From positions 1 to 64,000 of the forward strand of contig DATHMK010000091.1 of assembly GCA_035487155.1 (NCBI GenBank): DNA of 64,000 nt. The letters are read 5' to 3'. Origin of the DNA: DAIDKA01 sp035487155 (GTDB lineage: Bacteria; Pseudomonadota; Gammaproteobacteria; Steroidobacterales; Steroidobacteraceae). The position numbers and the translations under genes were made by a program. The notes under the pieces are model-generated. The model saw only the letters and a program-made list of their open reading frames with translations. It was not told where the DNA came from and made no database searches. Positions 43,751-52,849 of this stretch are shown piece after piece. Numbering within the stretch: position 1 is the stretch's first letter; each line of letters opens with the position of its first letter.

Positions 43751-44725
43751 TTACACGACCAGTGAGCGTAACAGGCTCTCGAGCACCAGTGACCGGTTCA
43801 CTGGGGTTGCCAGGGCCGCCCGCAGCGCGCGCAGCTGGTCCAGCAGATCGAACAGCCGAGTCACATTTGACCCCGTATCGGGGCGCGCGGGTTGCGCACC
43901 ATCCCGCATTTCCAGGGAATATGTCCCGGCGCCCAGGCCCTGGCGGATCCGATCCGTGAGCCAGTTCTCAAAGCAGGTCAGGCGCAGGGCCAGCTCGGAG
44001 CGGTTCCAGGTGTCGGCCAGCTGCGCGGCATCGGCACGCCGAGCCGTAAGGTCTGCAAGGCCACCGAAAGTTTCATCGCGGATCTCCAGGACGGCCCGGG
44101 GATCCAGTTGTGCGGCCAGCAGCGGCGCATGGCCGATGACGTCCAGGACCGCCTCCCAGGGACCCTCGCCCACAAACTGCCGCAGCCACCGCAGCGCCGG
44201 TTCGCGCTCCGGGGTGCGAATGCGCACGCGCTGGCAGCGGCTGAGGAGGGTCGCGGGCAGACGCGAGGGTTGCAGGGCCACCAGCATCAGCAAGGTGCCC
44301 CCCAGCGGTTCCTCCAGTGTCTTGAGCAAGGCGTTGGCGGCGTTCCAGTTCAGGGCATCGGCAGGATCAATCAATGCCACCTTGTAACCGCCCTGGTGGC
44401 TGGCCAGGGCCAGATGAGCCGAGAGCTCGCGCGCCTGCTCGACGCGTATCTGCTTGGAGTCCTCGATCAGCCCCAGGCGCGTGAAATCCGGGTGGCGGTC
44501 CGCCGCGACGCCGCTGCAGGCGCCGCACCGGCCACAAGGGCCGGCCGCCGTGGGCGCGGCGCACAACAGCAGCTGAGCCACCCACCCCGCCAGCTGGCTC
44601 CCGCCGGCGCCGGGTGCATCCTGGATCAGCAGTGCATGCGGCATCCGCCCCTGCTCAAAGGCCGCCAGCAGCTGCTCGCGCGCCGGCGTCAGCCAGGAGG
44701 CGGCGCTTAGGGAGTCGGCGAGCAT
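43751..44725 (-). CDS. holB: DNA polymerase III subunit delta'
   Basis: A 324-residue clamp-loader subunit. It has a degenerate P-loop (QDAPGAGGSQLA), as expected for a non-ATP-hydrolysing delta', a zinc motif CGRCGAC, and the sensor region LEEPLGGTLLMLVALQPSRLPATLLSRCQRVRI. The last third is the helical collar domain. It overlaps tmk by 19 bases, consistent with translational coupling. In the replisome it is part of the clamp loader and opens the beta clamp. Confidence 0.93.
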   Translation of the reverse strand: MLADSLSAASWLTPAREQLLAAFEQGRMPHALLIQDAPGAGGSQLAGWVAQLLLCAAPTAAGPCGRCGACSGVAADRHPDFTRLGLIEDSKQIRVEQARELSAHLALASHQGGYKVALIDPADALNWNAANALLKTLEEPLGGTLLMLVALQPSRLPATLLSRCQRVRIRTPEREPALRWLRQFVGEGPWEAVLDVIGHAPLLAAQLDPRAVLEIRDETFGGLADLTARRADAAQLADTWNRSELALRLTCFENWLTDRIRQGLGAGTYSLEMRDGAQPARPDTGSNVTRLFDLLDQLRALRAALATPVNRSLVLESLLRSLVV

Positions 44726-45360
44726 GACGGGTCGGTGCGGTTGCGCAGCTCTTCAAGGGCCGCCGCGACCGCGGCCTGCACCGGCGCCAGGTCGCGCCCG
44801 GCATCCACCACGCAGAAGCGCCGCGCCTCATCGGCCGCCAGCTTCAGATACGCCGCCCGCACCCGCTCGAAGAACGGCGCCCGCTCCTGCTCGAATCGAT
44901 CCGCCAGCGTGTGGCGCGCCTGGGCGCGCCTCAGACCCACCTCCACCGGCAGGTCCAGCAGCAAGGTCAGATCAGGCGCCAGGTCCCCATGCACCAGGGT
45001 GGCGAGCGATTCGATGCTGGCCGGATCAAGACCGCGGCCAGCGCCCTGGTAGGCACGCGTAGCATCGGTGAACCGATCGCAGATGACCCAGTCGCCGCGC
45101 GCCAGCGCCGGACGGATGAGCTGATCCAGATGGATGCTGCGGGCGGCAAACATCAGCAGCAGCTCCGCCGCCGGGGGCATGGGCACGCCATCGGGTTTCA
45201 GGACCAGGTCGCGCACCCGCTCGGCCAGCGGCGTACCGCCGGGTTCGCGCGTCAGCACTGCCGGCACGCCGCGTGACTTGAGCCATTCCATGATGAAGCG
45301 CGCCACGGTCGACTTGCCCGCGCCCTCGATGCCTTCCAGGGTGATGAAACGACCGGCCAT
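44707..45360 (-). CDS. tmk: Thymidylate kinase
   Basis: The ATG at 45360 is right at the conserved start MAGRFITLEGIEGAGKST; the longer upstream frame is the antisense or out-of-frame overlap with mltG. The 217-residue enzyme has the P-loop at residues 9-17, the DRF/DR-x motif (CDRFTDATRAYQGAGR) and a LID with Arg residues (RAQARHTLADRFEQE). It converts dTMP to dTDP for DNA synthesis. The gene starts one base after the mltG stop and overlaps holB at its end. Confidence 0.95.
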   Translation of the reverse strand: MAGRFITLEGIEGAGKSTVARFIMEWLKSRGVPAVLTREPGGTPLAERVRDLVLKPDGVPMPPAAELLLMFAARSIHLDQLIRPALARGDWVICDRFTDATRAYQGAGRGLDPASIESLATLVHGDLAPDLTLLLDLPVEVGLRRAQARHTLADRFEQERAPFFERVRAAYLKLAADEARRFCVVDAGRDLAPVQAAVAAALEELRNRTDPSCSPTP

Positions 45361-45361
45361 C

Positions 45362-46387
45362 TTAAGGATGCGCCGCGCCGCGCAGCTTCTGCACATAGTG
45401 CTGCACGGCCTGGTTGTGCTCGGCGAGCGTGGCGGAGAAGTGATGGCCGCCCTGCCCATCACCGGTCGCCACGAAGTACAGGTCGCCGGTTTCCTCCGGG
45501 CGTACCACGGCCAGCAGCGCCGCACGGCCGGGCAAGGCAATCGGGGTGGGCGGCAGACCTTCGCGGGTATAGGTGTTGTAGGGCGTATCGGTGATCAGGT
45601 CGCGTTCGTGGATGTGTCCGTCATAGGCCGCACCCAGGCCATAGATCACCGTGGGATCGGACTGCAGCCGCATATCCTTGCGCAAGCGTGCGATGAAGAC
45701 TCCGGCGATGCGCGGCCGCTCGGCCGGCAGCCCGGTTTCCTTTTCCACCACCGAGGCCAGTATCAGCGCCTGGTAGGGCGTCTGCAGTGGCAGGTCGGCG
45801 CTGCGCAGGTCCCAGGACTGGGCCAGCGCCTCGCTCATGCCGGCATAGGCCAGCTTCAGGATCTCCACATCGGTGGTGCCGGCGGCAAAGCGGTAGGTAT
45901 CCGGAAAAAAGCGGCCCTCGGGCTCTTCGCCCGGATGGCCGATGGCGGCCATGACCTGCGCGTCGCTGCGCCCCTTCAGCAACGAATGCACATACGGATC
46001 GTCGGTGAGCTGGCGGCGCAGGTCGCTGAAACGCGTGCCCTCCACCACGGTGAGCTGCTCGAGGATCACCCGTCCATCCTCGAGCATCTCGATGACATCG
46101 CTGGCGCTGGCATGCGCATCAACCTCGTAGTCCCCGGCCTTGATGGTCAGCGTGCGCCCGGCCAGCCGCAGATACAGTTGCGTGCACCAGGCGCACTGCA
46201 GCGCACCGACGCTCTGCAGACGGCCCAGGACAGCGTGGACACTCAGTCCCGGAGCCACAGTGACCCGCAGCGCGTGCGGCGCCGGGCCGGGTGCCTCGAA
46301 CTGGGTCGTCAGCCATATGCGGCCGCCAAGCCCCGCGCCACCCAGCAGCAGTACCAGCAGCAGTGCAGCCAAGAGGACCTTACGCAT
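45362..46387 (-). CDS. mltG: Endolytic transglycosylase MltG
   Basis: The ATG at 46387 (MRKVLLAALLLVLLLGG) follows one at 46396; both give an N-terminal TM anchor. The 341-residue protein has a LysM-like beta domain followed by the catalytic part with the essential Glu in ASVVEKETGLPAERPRIAGVFIARL and LQSDPTVIYGLG. It cuts nascent glycan strands in peptidoglycan and sets their length. It overlaps the end of pabC by eight bases. Confidence 0.95.
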   Translation of the reverse strand: MRKVLLAALLLVLLLGGAGLGGRIWLTTQFEAPGPAPHALRVTVAPGLSVHAVLGRLQSVGALQCAWCTQLYLRLAGRTLTIKAGDYEVDAHASASDVIEMLEDGRVILEQLTVVEGTRFSDLRRQLTDDPYVHSLLKGRSDAQVMAAIGHPGEEPEGRFFPDTYRFAAGTTDVEILKLAYAGMSEALAQSWDLRSADLPLQTPYQALILASVVEKETGLPAERPRIAGVFIARLRKDMRLQSDPTVIYGLGAAYDGHIHERDLITDTPYNTYTREGLPPTPIALPGRAALLAVVRPEETGDLYFVATGDGQGGHHFSATLAEHNQAVQHYVQKLRGAAHP

Positions 46388-47183
46388 CGGGTGCATCCAG
46401 CAGGGGGCGCAGACGCTGCTGCAACTGGCGTGTCACCGGGCCCACCACCCGCTCGCTGCCATCCAGCGAACGCACCGGCCAGATGCCGATCCTGGCGTTG
46501 GTGAGAAAAATCTCCGCGGCCGATGCCAGCGCCGCTGCATCCAGCGCCGTCTCACTGACTTCCAGTCCCGCCGCCTGCGCTTCGCGCATCACTACCTTGC
46601 GCATGACACCGCGTACGCCGGCCTGGGTGAGCGCGGGTGTCATGATCCGACCTGCCGTGACCAGGAACACATTGCTCATCGTGCCTGAGATCAGCCATCC
46701 GCAGCTACTGAAAACCAGCGCTTCGTGGATGGCTGGATCGCTCCACTCGCCACGGATCAGAACCTGTTCGAGCCGGTTCAGGTGCTTCAGGCCCGCCAGC
46801 GCCGGATTTTCTCCCAGCCGCCCCTGGGCCATGCGCACCACCACCCCGCCCGCCCACAGCGCGGGATCCTCCGCCGGCCAGGGGTACTGCAGCAGCACGG
46901 TGCGCGGTTGTTCATCGCCCTGCGGGCCGTAGCCGCGCGCCGTCGCGCTGCCGCGGGTGAGGATGAGCTTGATGATGCAGGCCGGATGGGCGGCAGCCAG
47001 CTCGCCGATCCGCTGGCTCAGTTGCGGGAAATCCCGATACCCGATCCGCAGGCGCTGGCAGCCTTCGGCGAGGCGCTGCAGGTGCAGATCCAGGAAGCGC
47101 GGCCGGCCGGCGCGGCAGGCGATGGTCTCGAACAGGCCATCCCCATAGTGCAGGCCGCGATCGTATACATCCAGGGTGCTCAT
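46380..47183 (-). CDS. pabC: Aminodeoxychorismate lyase
   Basis: A 267-residue fold-IV PLP enzyme. Features are DRGLHYGDGLFETI near the N terminus, the PLP Lys in AGLKHLNRLEQ, and a C-terminal SSCGWLISGTMSNVF segment with TPALTQAGVRGVMR. It converts 4-amino-4-deoxychorismate to 4-aminobenzoate and pyruvate in folate synthesis. It overlaps pabB by four bases (ATGA) and mltG at its end, so all three are coupled. Confidence 0.94.
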   Translation of the reverse strand: MSTLDVYDRGLHYGDGLFETIACRAGRPRFLDLHLQRLAEGCQRLRIGYRDFPQLSQRIGELAAAHPACIIKLILTRGSATARGYGPQGDEQPRTVLLQYPWPAEDPALWAGGVVVRMAQGRLGENPALAGLKHLNRLEQVLIRGEWSDPAIHEALVFSSCGWLISGTMSNVFLVTAGRIMTPALTQAGVRGVMRKVVMREAQAAGLEVSETALDAAALASAAEIFLTNARIGIWPVRSLDGSERVVGPVTRQLQQRLRPLLDAPDA

Positions 47184-48601
47184 GGGCTGTGGTCAAACAC
47201 CGCGAGCATGCCGCGGGCCTTGGCGCGGGTTTCGTTCAATTCCCGTTCCGGATCCGAATCCGCGACGATGCCGCCGCCGGTGCGCAGGGTGATCTGCGAA
47301 TCACTGAGCGTCATGGTGCGGATCAGGATGTTCAGGTCCATTTCTCCGCCCCGGGTGAGATAACCCAACGACCCGTAGAACGCCCCACGCCCCTCGCCCT
47401 CCAGTTGCGCGATGATCTGCATGCAGCGGAACTTTGGACAGCCGGTGATGGTGCCCCCGGGAAACACGGCGCGCAAAGCCCCGATGGGCGTCACGCCAGC
47501 GCGCAGCCGCCCCTGCACATTGGACACGATGTGATGCACATGGGCATAGGTTTCAGTGACCATGAGTTCGTTGACGATCACCGTGCCGGCCTCGCACACC
47601 CGTCCCAGATCATTGCGCTCCAGGTCGATGAGCATGATGTGCTCGGCGCGTTCCTTGGGATGCGCCACCAGCGCCGCCGCCTCGGGCGCGTCTTCCCCCG
47701 GGCGCAGCGTCCGCGGCCGCGTGCCGGCGATGGGGCGCGTGTCCACGTCCCGGCCACTGACCCGCAGCAGGCGCTCGGGGGATGAGCTGAGCACGCTCAC
47801 CCCCTGCCACTGCAGCAGCGCGGCGAATGGTGCCGGATTGCGCGCCCGCAGCCGCTCATACAGCAGCGCCATATCCAGGGCCTGCGCATGGTCCGCGGCA
47901 CCCGGTGGCGCCGCCGGCCGCACCCGCCACGGCCGTGACAGGTTTGCCTGGTAGATGTCACCGGCGCGGATGTATTCCTGGGCGCGCAGAACGCGCTGGA
48001 TGTAAAGCGCCGGATCCTCCTCGCTTACCTTGAAGGCCGGCTGGCCGGCGGGTGCGGGTCGCGCCGGCAGCGCGCACCGCAGGGCCTCGGCCACCACTTC
48101 GTCCAGCAGCGCTTCACTCCCCGGCTCGGCGACGGCCCAGACGCTGTCGCTCTCCAGGACGTGCACCAATGCGCAGGGTGTGCGCAGCGCGAAGGCGGTC
48201 CAGGGCAGCGGTGTGGGCGGCAGGCTCAGGTGCGGCTCGATGTCGGCCGCGATCTCATAGCCCAGGAACACCACCCAGCCCGGGGCAAAGGGCACGCCGC
48301 TGTGACGCGCCACCTGCAGCGCCGACTCGCCGCTGTGGCGGGGATCGGCGCTTTGCCGCCACCACCCCTCCAGGGCATCCAGGAAATTGCCGGCGCAAGG
48401 TTGCATGCCCTGGCCGTGCACCCGGCCATCTGCGCTGCTCCACAGTGCCGCCTGCGGCTGCGCGGCCAGAATGGTGACCTTGCCCAAAGGGCCGGCGACC
48501 GCGCTTTCCAGCAGCGCCGGGTAACGCCGCGGATTGGCCACCGCCAGCTGTCGCAGGACCGCGGGCGACACCTCCAGCCGTCGCGCCACCGGTATATCCA
48601 C
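47180..48601 (-). CDS. pabB: Aminodeoxychorismate synthase component I
   Basis: A 473-residue chorismate-binding enzyme. It has the N-terminal region at about 1-150 and a C-terminal chorismate domain with SSSPERLLRV, DTRPIAGTRPR, IDLERNDLGRVCEAGTV, AVFPGGTITGCPKFRCMQII and GGGIVADSDPERE. It is called PabB rather than TrpE from length and neighbours (pabC next). At the position of E. coli PabB Lys274 (PIKGT) it has Ala292 in PIAGT, a TrpE-like residue also seen in some PabB proteins. It is unusual that it lies inside the fab block. The start is 3 bp after fabF. Confidence 0.88.
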   Translation of the reverse strand: MDIPVARRLEVSPAVLRQLAVANPRRYPALLESAVAGPLGKVTILAAQPQAALWSSADGRVHGQGMQPCAGNFLDALEGWWRQSADPRHSGESALQVARHSGVPFAPGWVVFLGYEIAADIEPHLSLPPTPLPWTAFALRTPCALVHVLESDSVWAVAEPGSEALLDEVVAEALRCALPARPAPAGQPAFKVSEEDPALYIQRVLRAQEYIRAGDIYQANLSRPWRVRPAAPPGAADHAQALDMALLYERLRARNPAPFAALLQWQGVSVLSSSPERLLRVSGRDVDTRPIAGTRPRTLRPGEDAPEAAALVAHPKERAEHIMLIDLERNDLGRVCEAGTVIVNELMVTETYAHVHHIVSNVQGRLRAGVTPIGALRAVFPGGTITGCPKFRCMQIIAQLEGEGRGAFYGSLGYLTRGGEMDLNILIRTMTLSDSQITLRTGGGIVADSDPERELNETRAKARGMLAVFDHSP

Positions 48602-48604
48602 GAT

Positions 48605-49852
48605 TCAGCCGCTGAAGCGGCGGAAAATCAGGGTACCGTTGGTGCCGCCGAACCCGAAGGAGTTCGAGAGCGCCACATCGATTGGCATCTGCCGCGCGCT
48701 GTTGGGCACGAAATCCAGATCGCAGTCAGGATCCGGTGTGCGGTAGTTGATGGTCGGCGGGGCGACATTGTCGCGGATCGCCAGGATGCTGAAGATGGCT
48801 TCCAGCACGCCCGCGGCGCCCAGCAGGTGCCCGGTCATGGACTTGGTCGAACTGACGGCAACCTTGTAGGCATGGGCGCCGAAGGTGCCCTTGATGGCCG
48901 CGGTTTCGGCCTTGTCGCCCAGCGGGGTCGAGGTCGCATGGGCATTGATGTACTGGATGTCCCCCGGGTTCAAGGCGGCATCGCGCAGCGCATTGCTCAT
49001 GGCAAGGCCCGCGCCGGCGCCATCCTCGGGCGGCGCGGTGATGTGGTAGGCATCACTGCTCATGCCGAACCCCGCCATTTCAGCGTAGATCTTGGCCCCG
49101 CGGGCCCGCGCGTGGCCCAGTTCCTCGAGCACCACGGCGCCGCCGCCGTCGCTGAGCACGAAGCCATCCCGATCCTTGTCCCAGGGACGGCTCGCTTCCG
49201 CGGGCGCATCGTTGCGGCCGGAGAGGGCCTTGGCCTGGGCGAAACTCGCCAGACCGCACACGGTGGTCGCCATCTCCGAGCCGCCCGCGATGATCATGTC
49301 CGCATCCCCGTACTGGATGGCGCGCATGCCGAAGCCGATGGCGTGGGTGGAGGTGGTGCAGGCGCTGACGACGCCCAGGTTAGGACCCCTGAGCCCGTAC
49401 TTGATGGACAGGTGTCCGGCGATCATGTTGATGATGGTGGCCGGAACGAAGAATGGCGAAATCCGGCGCGGATTGTGCGCCTTCAGGTATTCACCGTACT
49501 CGCTTTCGATGGTGCCCAGGCCGCCGATGCCAGCGCCCATGATGGCGCCGCAGCGCGTGGCGTCGCTGGTGGCGACGTCAAAGCCCGAATCGGCCATGGC
49601 CTGGATGCCTGCGGCCACGCCGTAGTGCATGAAATCATCCATGCGGCGCGCTTCCTTGGGCGATATGTAGGCGGCCAGGTCGAAGTCGCGCACCTGTCCG
49701 CCGAAGCGCACCGGAAATGCGGAGACATCGAAACGCGTGATCGGGCCGATGCCGCTGCGGCCGTTCAAAACGGCGTCCCACGCGTTCGGCACGGTGCTGC
49801 CGACCGGAGAGACCAAACCCATACCTGTTACGACGACGCGACGTTTACTCAC
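48605..49852 (-). CDS. fabF: Beta-ketoacyl-ACP synthase II
   Basis: The GTG at 49852 matches the family start [M/V]SKRRVVVTG and has GGGG upstream; a GTG 15 bases further up is possible. The 415-residue enzyme has the Cys-His-His triad: Cys165 in SACTTSTH, His305 in INAHATSTP, His342 in SMTGHLLGAAG. It elongates acyl-ACP in fatty acid synthesis. It follows acpP by about 106 bp in the same direction and precedes pabB. Confidence 0.95.
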   Translation of the reverse strand: MSKRRVVVTGMGLVSPVGSTVPNAWDAVLNGRSGIGPITRFDVSAFPVRFGGQVRDFDLAAYISPKEARRMDDFMHYGVAAGIQAMADSGFDVATSDATRCGAIMGAGIGGLGTIESEYGEYLKAHNPRRISPFFVPATIINMIAGHLSIKYGLRGPNLGVVSACTTSTHAIGFGMRAIQYGDADMIIAGGSEMATTVCGLASFAQAKALSGRNDAPAEASRPWDKDRDGFVLSDGGGAVVLEELGHARARGAKIYAEMAGFGMSSDAYHITAPPEDGAGAGLAMSNALRDAALNPGDIQYINAHATSTPLGDKAETAAIKGTFGAHAYKVAVSSTKSMTGHLLGAAGVLEAIFSILAIRDNVAPPTINYRTPDPDCDLDFVPNSARQMPIDVALSNSFGFGGTNGTLIFRRFSG

Positions 49853-49958
49853 TCGCAGCCCCGGCACTCAACCTAAGATGGAACAGTTCTTGCGAACGAT
49901 CGAAACGCGAGGCGTGGGCGACCGTGAGGGCCGCCGTCTTGGCAACGCGTGCGCAGCT

Positions 49959-50201
49959 TCAGACCTTGCTGCGACGCTCGTTGATGTAGTCGATGGCCTG
50001 TTGAACCGTCGTGATCTTCTCGGCGTCCTCGTCCGGAATTTCAATTTCGAACTCTTCCTCGAGAGCCATGACCAGTTCGACCGTATCCAGCGAGTCCGCG
50101 CCCAGATCGTCGACGAACGAGGCGTCATTGGTGACCTGTTCAGCCTTGACGCCCAGTTGCTCCGCGACGATGGCTTTTACCTGCTGCTCAACGGTGCTCA
50201 T
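49959..50201 (-). CDS. acpP: Acyl carrier protein
   Basis: An 80-residue ACP with the phosphopantetheine Ser37 in DDLGADSLDTVELV and acidic helices (EEEFEIEIPDEDAEKI). It carries acyl intermediates in fatty acid and lipid A synthesis. It lies between fabG and fabF in the standard order fabD-fabG-acpP-fabF and has its own predicted promoter at 50267-50295, as expected for this highly expressed gene. Confidence 0.97.
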   Translation of the reverse strand: MSTVEQQVKAIVAEQLGVKAEQVTNDASFVDDLGADSLDTVELVMALEEEFEIEIPDEDAEKITTVQQAIDYINERRSKV

Positions 50202-50434
50202 TACACGATTGTCCTTGTGAAGAATTGTCTCATGCGCCTGCCGACGGTCGGTGGCACGGGCGCGGTATTGTAGGGGAACACCCCCCCGTCTGCCAGCACG
50301 GCAAAGCGTGCGGGAGTGATTGTTTTTTCAGGTGAAACCCTCCCGCCAATGGCGGCAAGCTCCCGGGCGGCGCGGCCTGCGGCGCGCAATGTGGCTATTT
50401 TCCAACGCAGTACGTCCGACGGCACCGGGCCAGG
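50202..50434. other. fabG-acpP spacer
   Basis: This 233-bp spacer holds no protein gene. It holds the acpP promoter and a small GCACG-CGTGC hairpin at about 50297-50312. Confidence 0.5.
50267..50295 (-). promoter_or_regulatory. Predicted acpP promoter
   Basis: On the minus strand, TGGCAG (complement of 50290-50295) and TACAAT (complement of 50267-50272) are spaced by 17 bases. The transcript would start about 60 bases before the acpP ATG. Confidence 0.42.
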
Positions 50435-51175
50435 CTAGGGCATGTACAGGCCCCCGTTTACGTGCAGCGTCTCACCGGTGATGTATCCCGCCTGCGGGGA
50501 GGCCAGGAACAGTACCGCCGATGCAACATCCGCGGCGCTGCCGAGCCGCTCCATGGGAATGCGCCCGGCGAGTGCGGCGCGCTGCTCTTCGGACAGGGCC
50601 TTGGTCATGTCGGTGTCAATGAAGCCCGGGGCCACGGCATTGACCGTGATGCCACGCGAGGCGACCTCCTGGGCCAGTGACTTGGTGAAGCCCAGTATCC
50701 CGGCCTTCGCCGCCGAGTAGTTGACCTGGCCCGGATTACCCGTCAATCCCACGATGGAGGTGATGTTGATGATGCGGCCGTGACGCTGCTTCATCATGCG
50801 CCGCAATACGCCCTTGGACAGGCGGTATACCGCCGTCAGATTGGTGGCGATAACCTGGTTCCAGTCCTCGGCCTTCATGCGCAGCAGCAGACCGTCGCGG
50901 GTGATGGCGGCGTTGTTCACCAGGATGCTGGGCATGCTGTCGGTGGCCTCCAGGTCCGCCAGCAGCGCATCGATGGACCCCTCGCTGCCGACGTCCAGCA
51001 CCGCGCCGCGCCCCTTCAGGCCATTGGCCGCAAAGGTTGTCGTGAGCTCGGCAGCGCCAGCGTCGCTGGTGGAAGTGCCGATGACACGGGCACCCGCCGC
51101 CGCCATGCCCACGGCGATGGCACGGCCGATGCCGCGCGAACCGCCGGTGACCAGCACCACATCGTTGTCAAACAT
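50435..51175 (-). CDS. fabG: 3-oxoacyl-ACP reductase
   Basis: A 246-residue short-chain dehydrogenase with the NADP motif TGGSRGIG at residues 10-17 and the catalytic Ser140, Tyr153 and Lys157 (NITSIVG, VNYSAAKAG). The C terminus GYITGETLHVNGGLYMP is typical of FabG. It reduces 3-oxoacyl-ACP. It starts 24 bp after fabD. Confidence 0.96.
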   Translation of the reverse strand: MFDNDVVLVTGGSRGIGRAIAVGMAAAGARVIGTSTSDAGAAELTTTFAANGLKGRGAVLDVGSEGSIDALLADLEATDSMPSILVNNAAITRDGLLLRMKAEDWNQVIATNLTAVYRLSKGVLRRMMKQRHGRIINITSIVGLTGNPGQVNYSAAKAGILGFTKSLAQEVASRGITVNAVAPGFIDTDMTKALSEEQRAALAGRIPMERLGSAADVASAVLFLASPQAGYITGETLHVNGGLYMP

Positions 51176-51199
51176 GCTTGGCTCTCCTGGGCACGGCTT

Positions 51200-52138
51200 T
51201 CAGGAACGGGTGGCGGCCAGCGCCGCCTCCAATGTCGCACGATCTTCCAAGGGCAGGCAGGCCAGATCGGGGCGTTTGTCGATGCGGCGGTTCAAGCCGC
51301 TGAGGATCCGGCCCGGACCACACTCGATCAGCTGCGCGTGGCCGTTGGCGGCCAGGGCCCGCACCGTGTCCTGCCAGCGCACCGGGCTGGCCAGCTGGCG
51401 CACCAGCAGCTGCCTGATGTCATCGGGCTGCGCATGGGCCGCAGCATCCACGGCGCTGACATAGCGGATGACCGGTGCGCTCAGACTCACGTCCTGCAGA
51501 TGCGCCTCAAAGCGGTCCGCGGCCGGCCCCATCAAACTGCAATGCGAGGGCACGCTCAGCGCCAGGGGCATGGCCCGCTTGGCCCCGGCCGCCTTGCAGG
51601 CCTCCATCGCCCGCTCCACGGCGCTGCGGGCCCCGGCGATGACCACCTGCCCCGGGGCATTGAAATTGACCGGTTCCACCACCTCACCCTGTGCGGCCTG
51701 GGTGCAGCAGATGGCCACCTGTTCGTCGCTCAAGCCCAAGATGGCGGCCATGGCCCCGGTGCCTGCCGGGACGGCCTCCTGCATCACCTGACCGCGAAAC
51801 CGCACCAGGTCCGCCGCCGCGCCCAGGGTCAGGGCGCCGGCGCACACCAGCGCCGTGAATTCACCCAGGCTGTGGCCGCTGACCTCACCCGGATCGGCCC
51901 CGCCCCGCGCCCTCCACAGCCGCCACAGCCCCACTCCGGCCGTGAGCATGGCCGGCTGGGTGTATTCGGTGGTGTTCAGCCGCTCCGGAGGGCCTTCCTG
52001 GGTCAGGGCCCACAGGTCATAGCCCAGGGCCGTGGCCGCCTCCGCGAAGGCTTCCCGGACCTCAGGCTCCGCGGCGAAGTCAGCGAGCATGCCCACGGAT
52101 TGGGATCCCTGGCCTGGAAATACGAAGGCGAATGACAT
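51200..52138 (-). CDS. fabD: Malonyl-CoA:ACP transacylase
   Basis: The ATG at 52138 (MSFAFVFPGQGSQSVGM) has an AGGAG ribosome site; an upstream in-frame start at 52183 is ignored. The 312-residue enzyme has the nucleophile Ser90 in GHSLGEF and the catalytic His in VPSHCSLMGP. It charges ACP with malonate. fabH and plsX, often upstream, are not here. Instead a rhombosortase gene lies 45 bp upstream in the same direction. Confidence 0.95.
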   Translation of the reverse strand: MSFAFVFPGQGSQSVGMLADFAAEPEVREAFAEAATALGYDLWALTQEGPPERLNTTEYTQPAMLTAGVGLWRLWRARGGADPGEVSGHSLGEFTALVCAGALTLGAAADLVRFRGQVMQEAVPAGTGAMAAILGLSDEQVAICCTQAAQGEVVEPVNFNAPGQVVIAGARSAVERAMEACKAAGAKRAMPLALSVPSHCSLMGPAADRFEAHLQDVSLSAPVIRYVSAVDAAAHAQPDDIRQLLVRQLASPVRWQDTVRALAANGHAQLIECGPGRILSGLNRRIDKRPDLACLPLEDRATLEAALAATRS

Positions 52139-52183
52139 GGGCGCTCCTGCGAAGGCGGCCCACGGGCGGCCAAAAGTCCACAA

Positions 52184-52798
52184 TTATACCGGCTTGTGCC
52201 GCCATCGCAGGAGCAGCGCAGCAAGGGCACCGGAGGCCGCGCCATACAGATGGGCATCGACGATCACCGCGCCGCCGGCGGTGAGGGGCAACGCACCCTG
52301 GCTCTGCTCGTACACCAGCTTCCCCACCAGGAACAGCGCCAGTACCCAGCCGTCCGGCTCGCGCCGCCGCAGGTGAGCGCAGATGCCGGCGGCGAGTGCA
52401 CCATGGAGCACGCCCGAGGAACCCACGTACCAGTCAGTGGTCGAAGAAAGCAGCCACAGTCCCGCATCGACGCCAATCACCGACAGTCCGATGATCAGCA
52501 GCCAGGCCCGCGCGGAATAGTCCCGCGCGAACAGCGCCCAGATCAACACCAGGCCCGCCACATCCAATATCGCATGTTCGTAACCCAGATGAATCACATG
52601 GCCGGTCAGCAGGCGCCACCACTGCCCGGCAGCGAGCGCGCCGCGGTCGTAGCGCAATGCCGCCTGGGCCGCCGCGGCGCCCGCCTGGATGGTGAGCAGC
52701 ACGATGACGGTCCCGAGCAGCAGCAGGCCGCGGCGGCCGTCGCAATTGAGCGACTTTGCCAAACGGTGCAGCCGTTCGCGCTGAAGCGACACATTCAT
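52184..52798 (-). CDS. rrtA: Rhombosortase (rhomboid-family sorting protease for GlyGly-CTERM proteins)
   Basis: A 204-residue rhomboid-family protein with about six TM helices. The rhombosortase signature is visible: LRYDRGALAAGQWWRLLTGH, the catalytic Ser128 in YVGSSGVLHGA and His183 in VDAHLYGAASG, with EQSQG before it. Rhombosortases cleave the C-terminal GlyGly-CTERM tail of secreted proteins. A substrate-type protease lies at 38082-41768. The gene is 45 bp upstream of fabD and divergent from gspG at a distance of 51 bp, so both blocks may share control. The family assignment is by motif pattern. Confidence 0.8.
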   Translation of the reverse strand: MNVSLQRERLHRLAKSLNCDGRRGLLLLGTVIVLLTIQAGAAAAQAALRYDRGALAAGQWWRLLTGHVIHLGYEHAILDVAGLVLIWALFARDYSARAWLLIIGLSVIGVDAGLWLLSSTTDWYVGSSGVLHGALAAGICAHLRRREPDGWVLALFLVGKLVYEQSQGALPLTAGGAVIVDAHLYGAASGALAALLLRWRHKPV

Positions 52799-52849
52799 TT
52801 GTTATGATCCGGCGCCATTTGCTGCACCCCTCACCACGCGGGTAATTCC

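Noticed and set aside
48161..49876. Long plus-strand frame antisense to pabB and fabF
   Set aside because: Both minus-strand genes have full active-site sets. The plus frame is compositional shadow.
52780..52808. gspG promoter with TATGAT
   Set aside because: The -10 box is plausible, but no acceptable -35 was found 16-18 bases upstream. It is noted only in the gspG entry.
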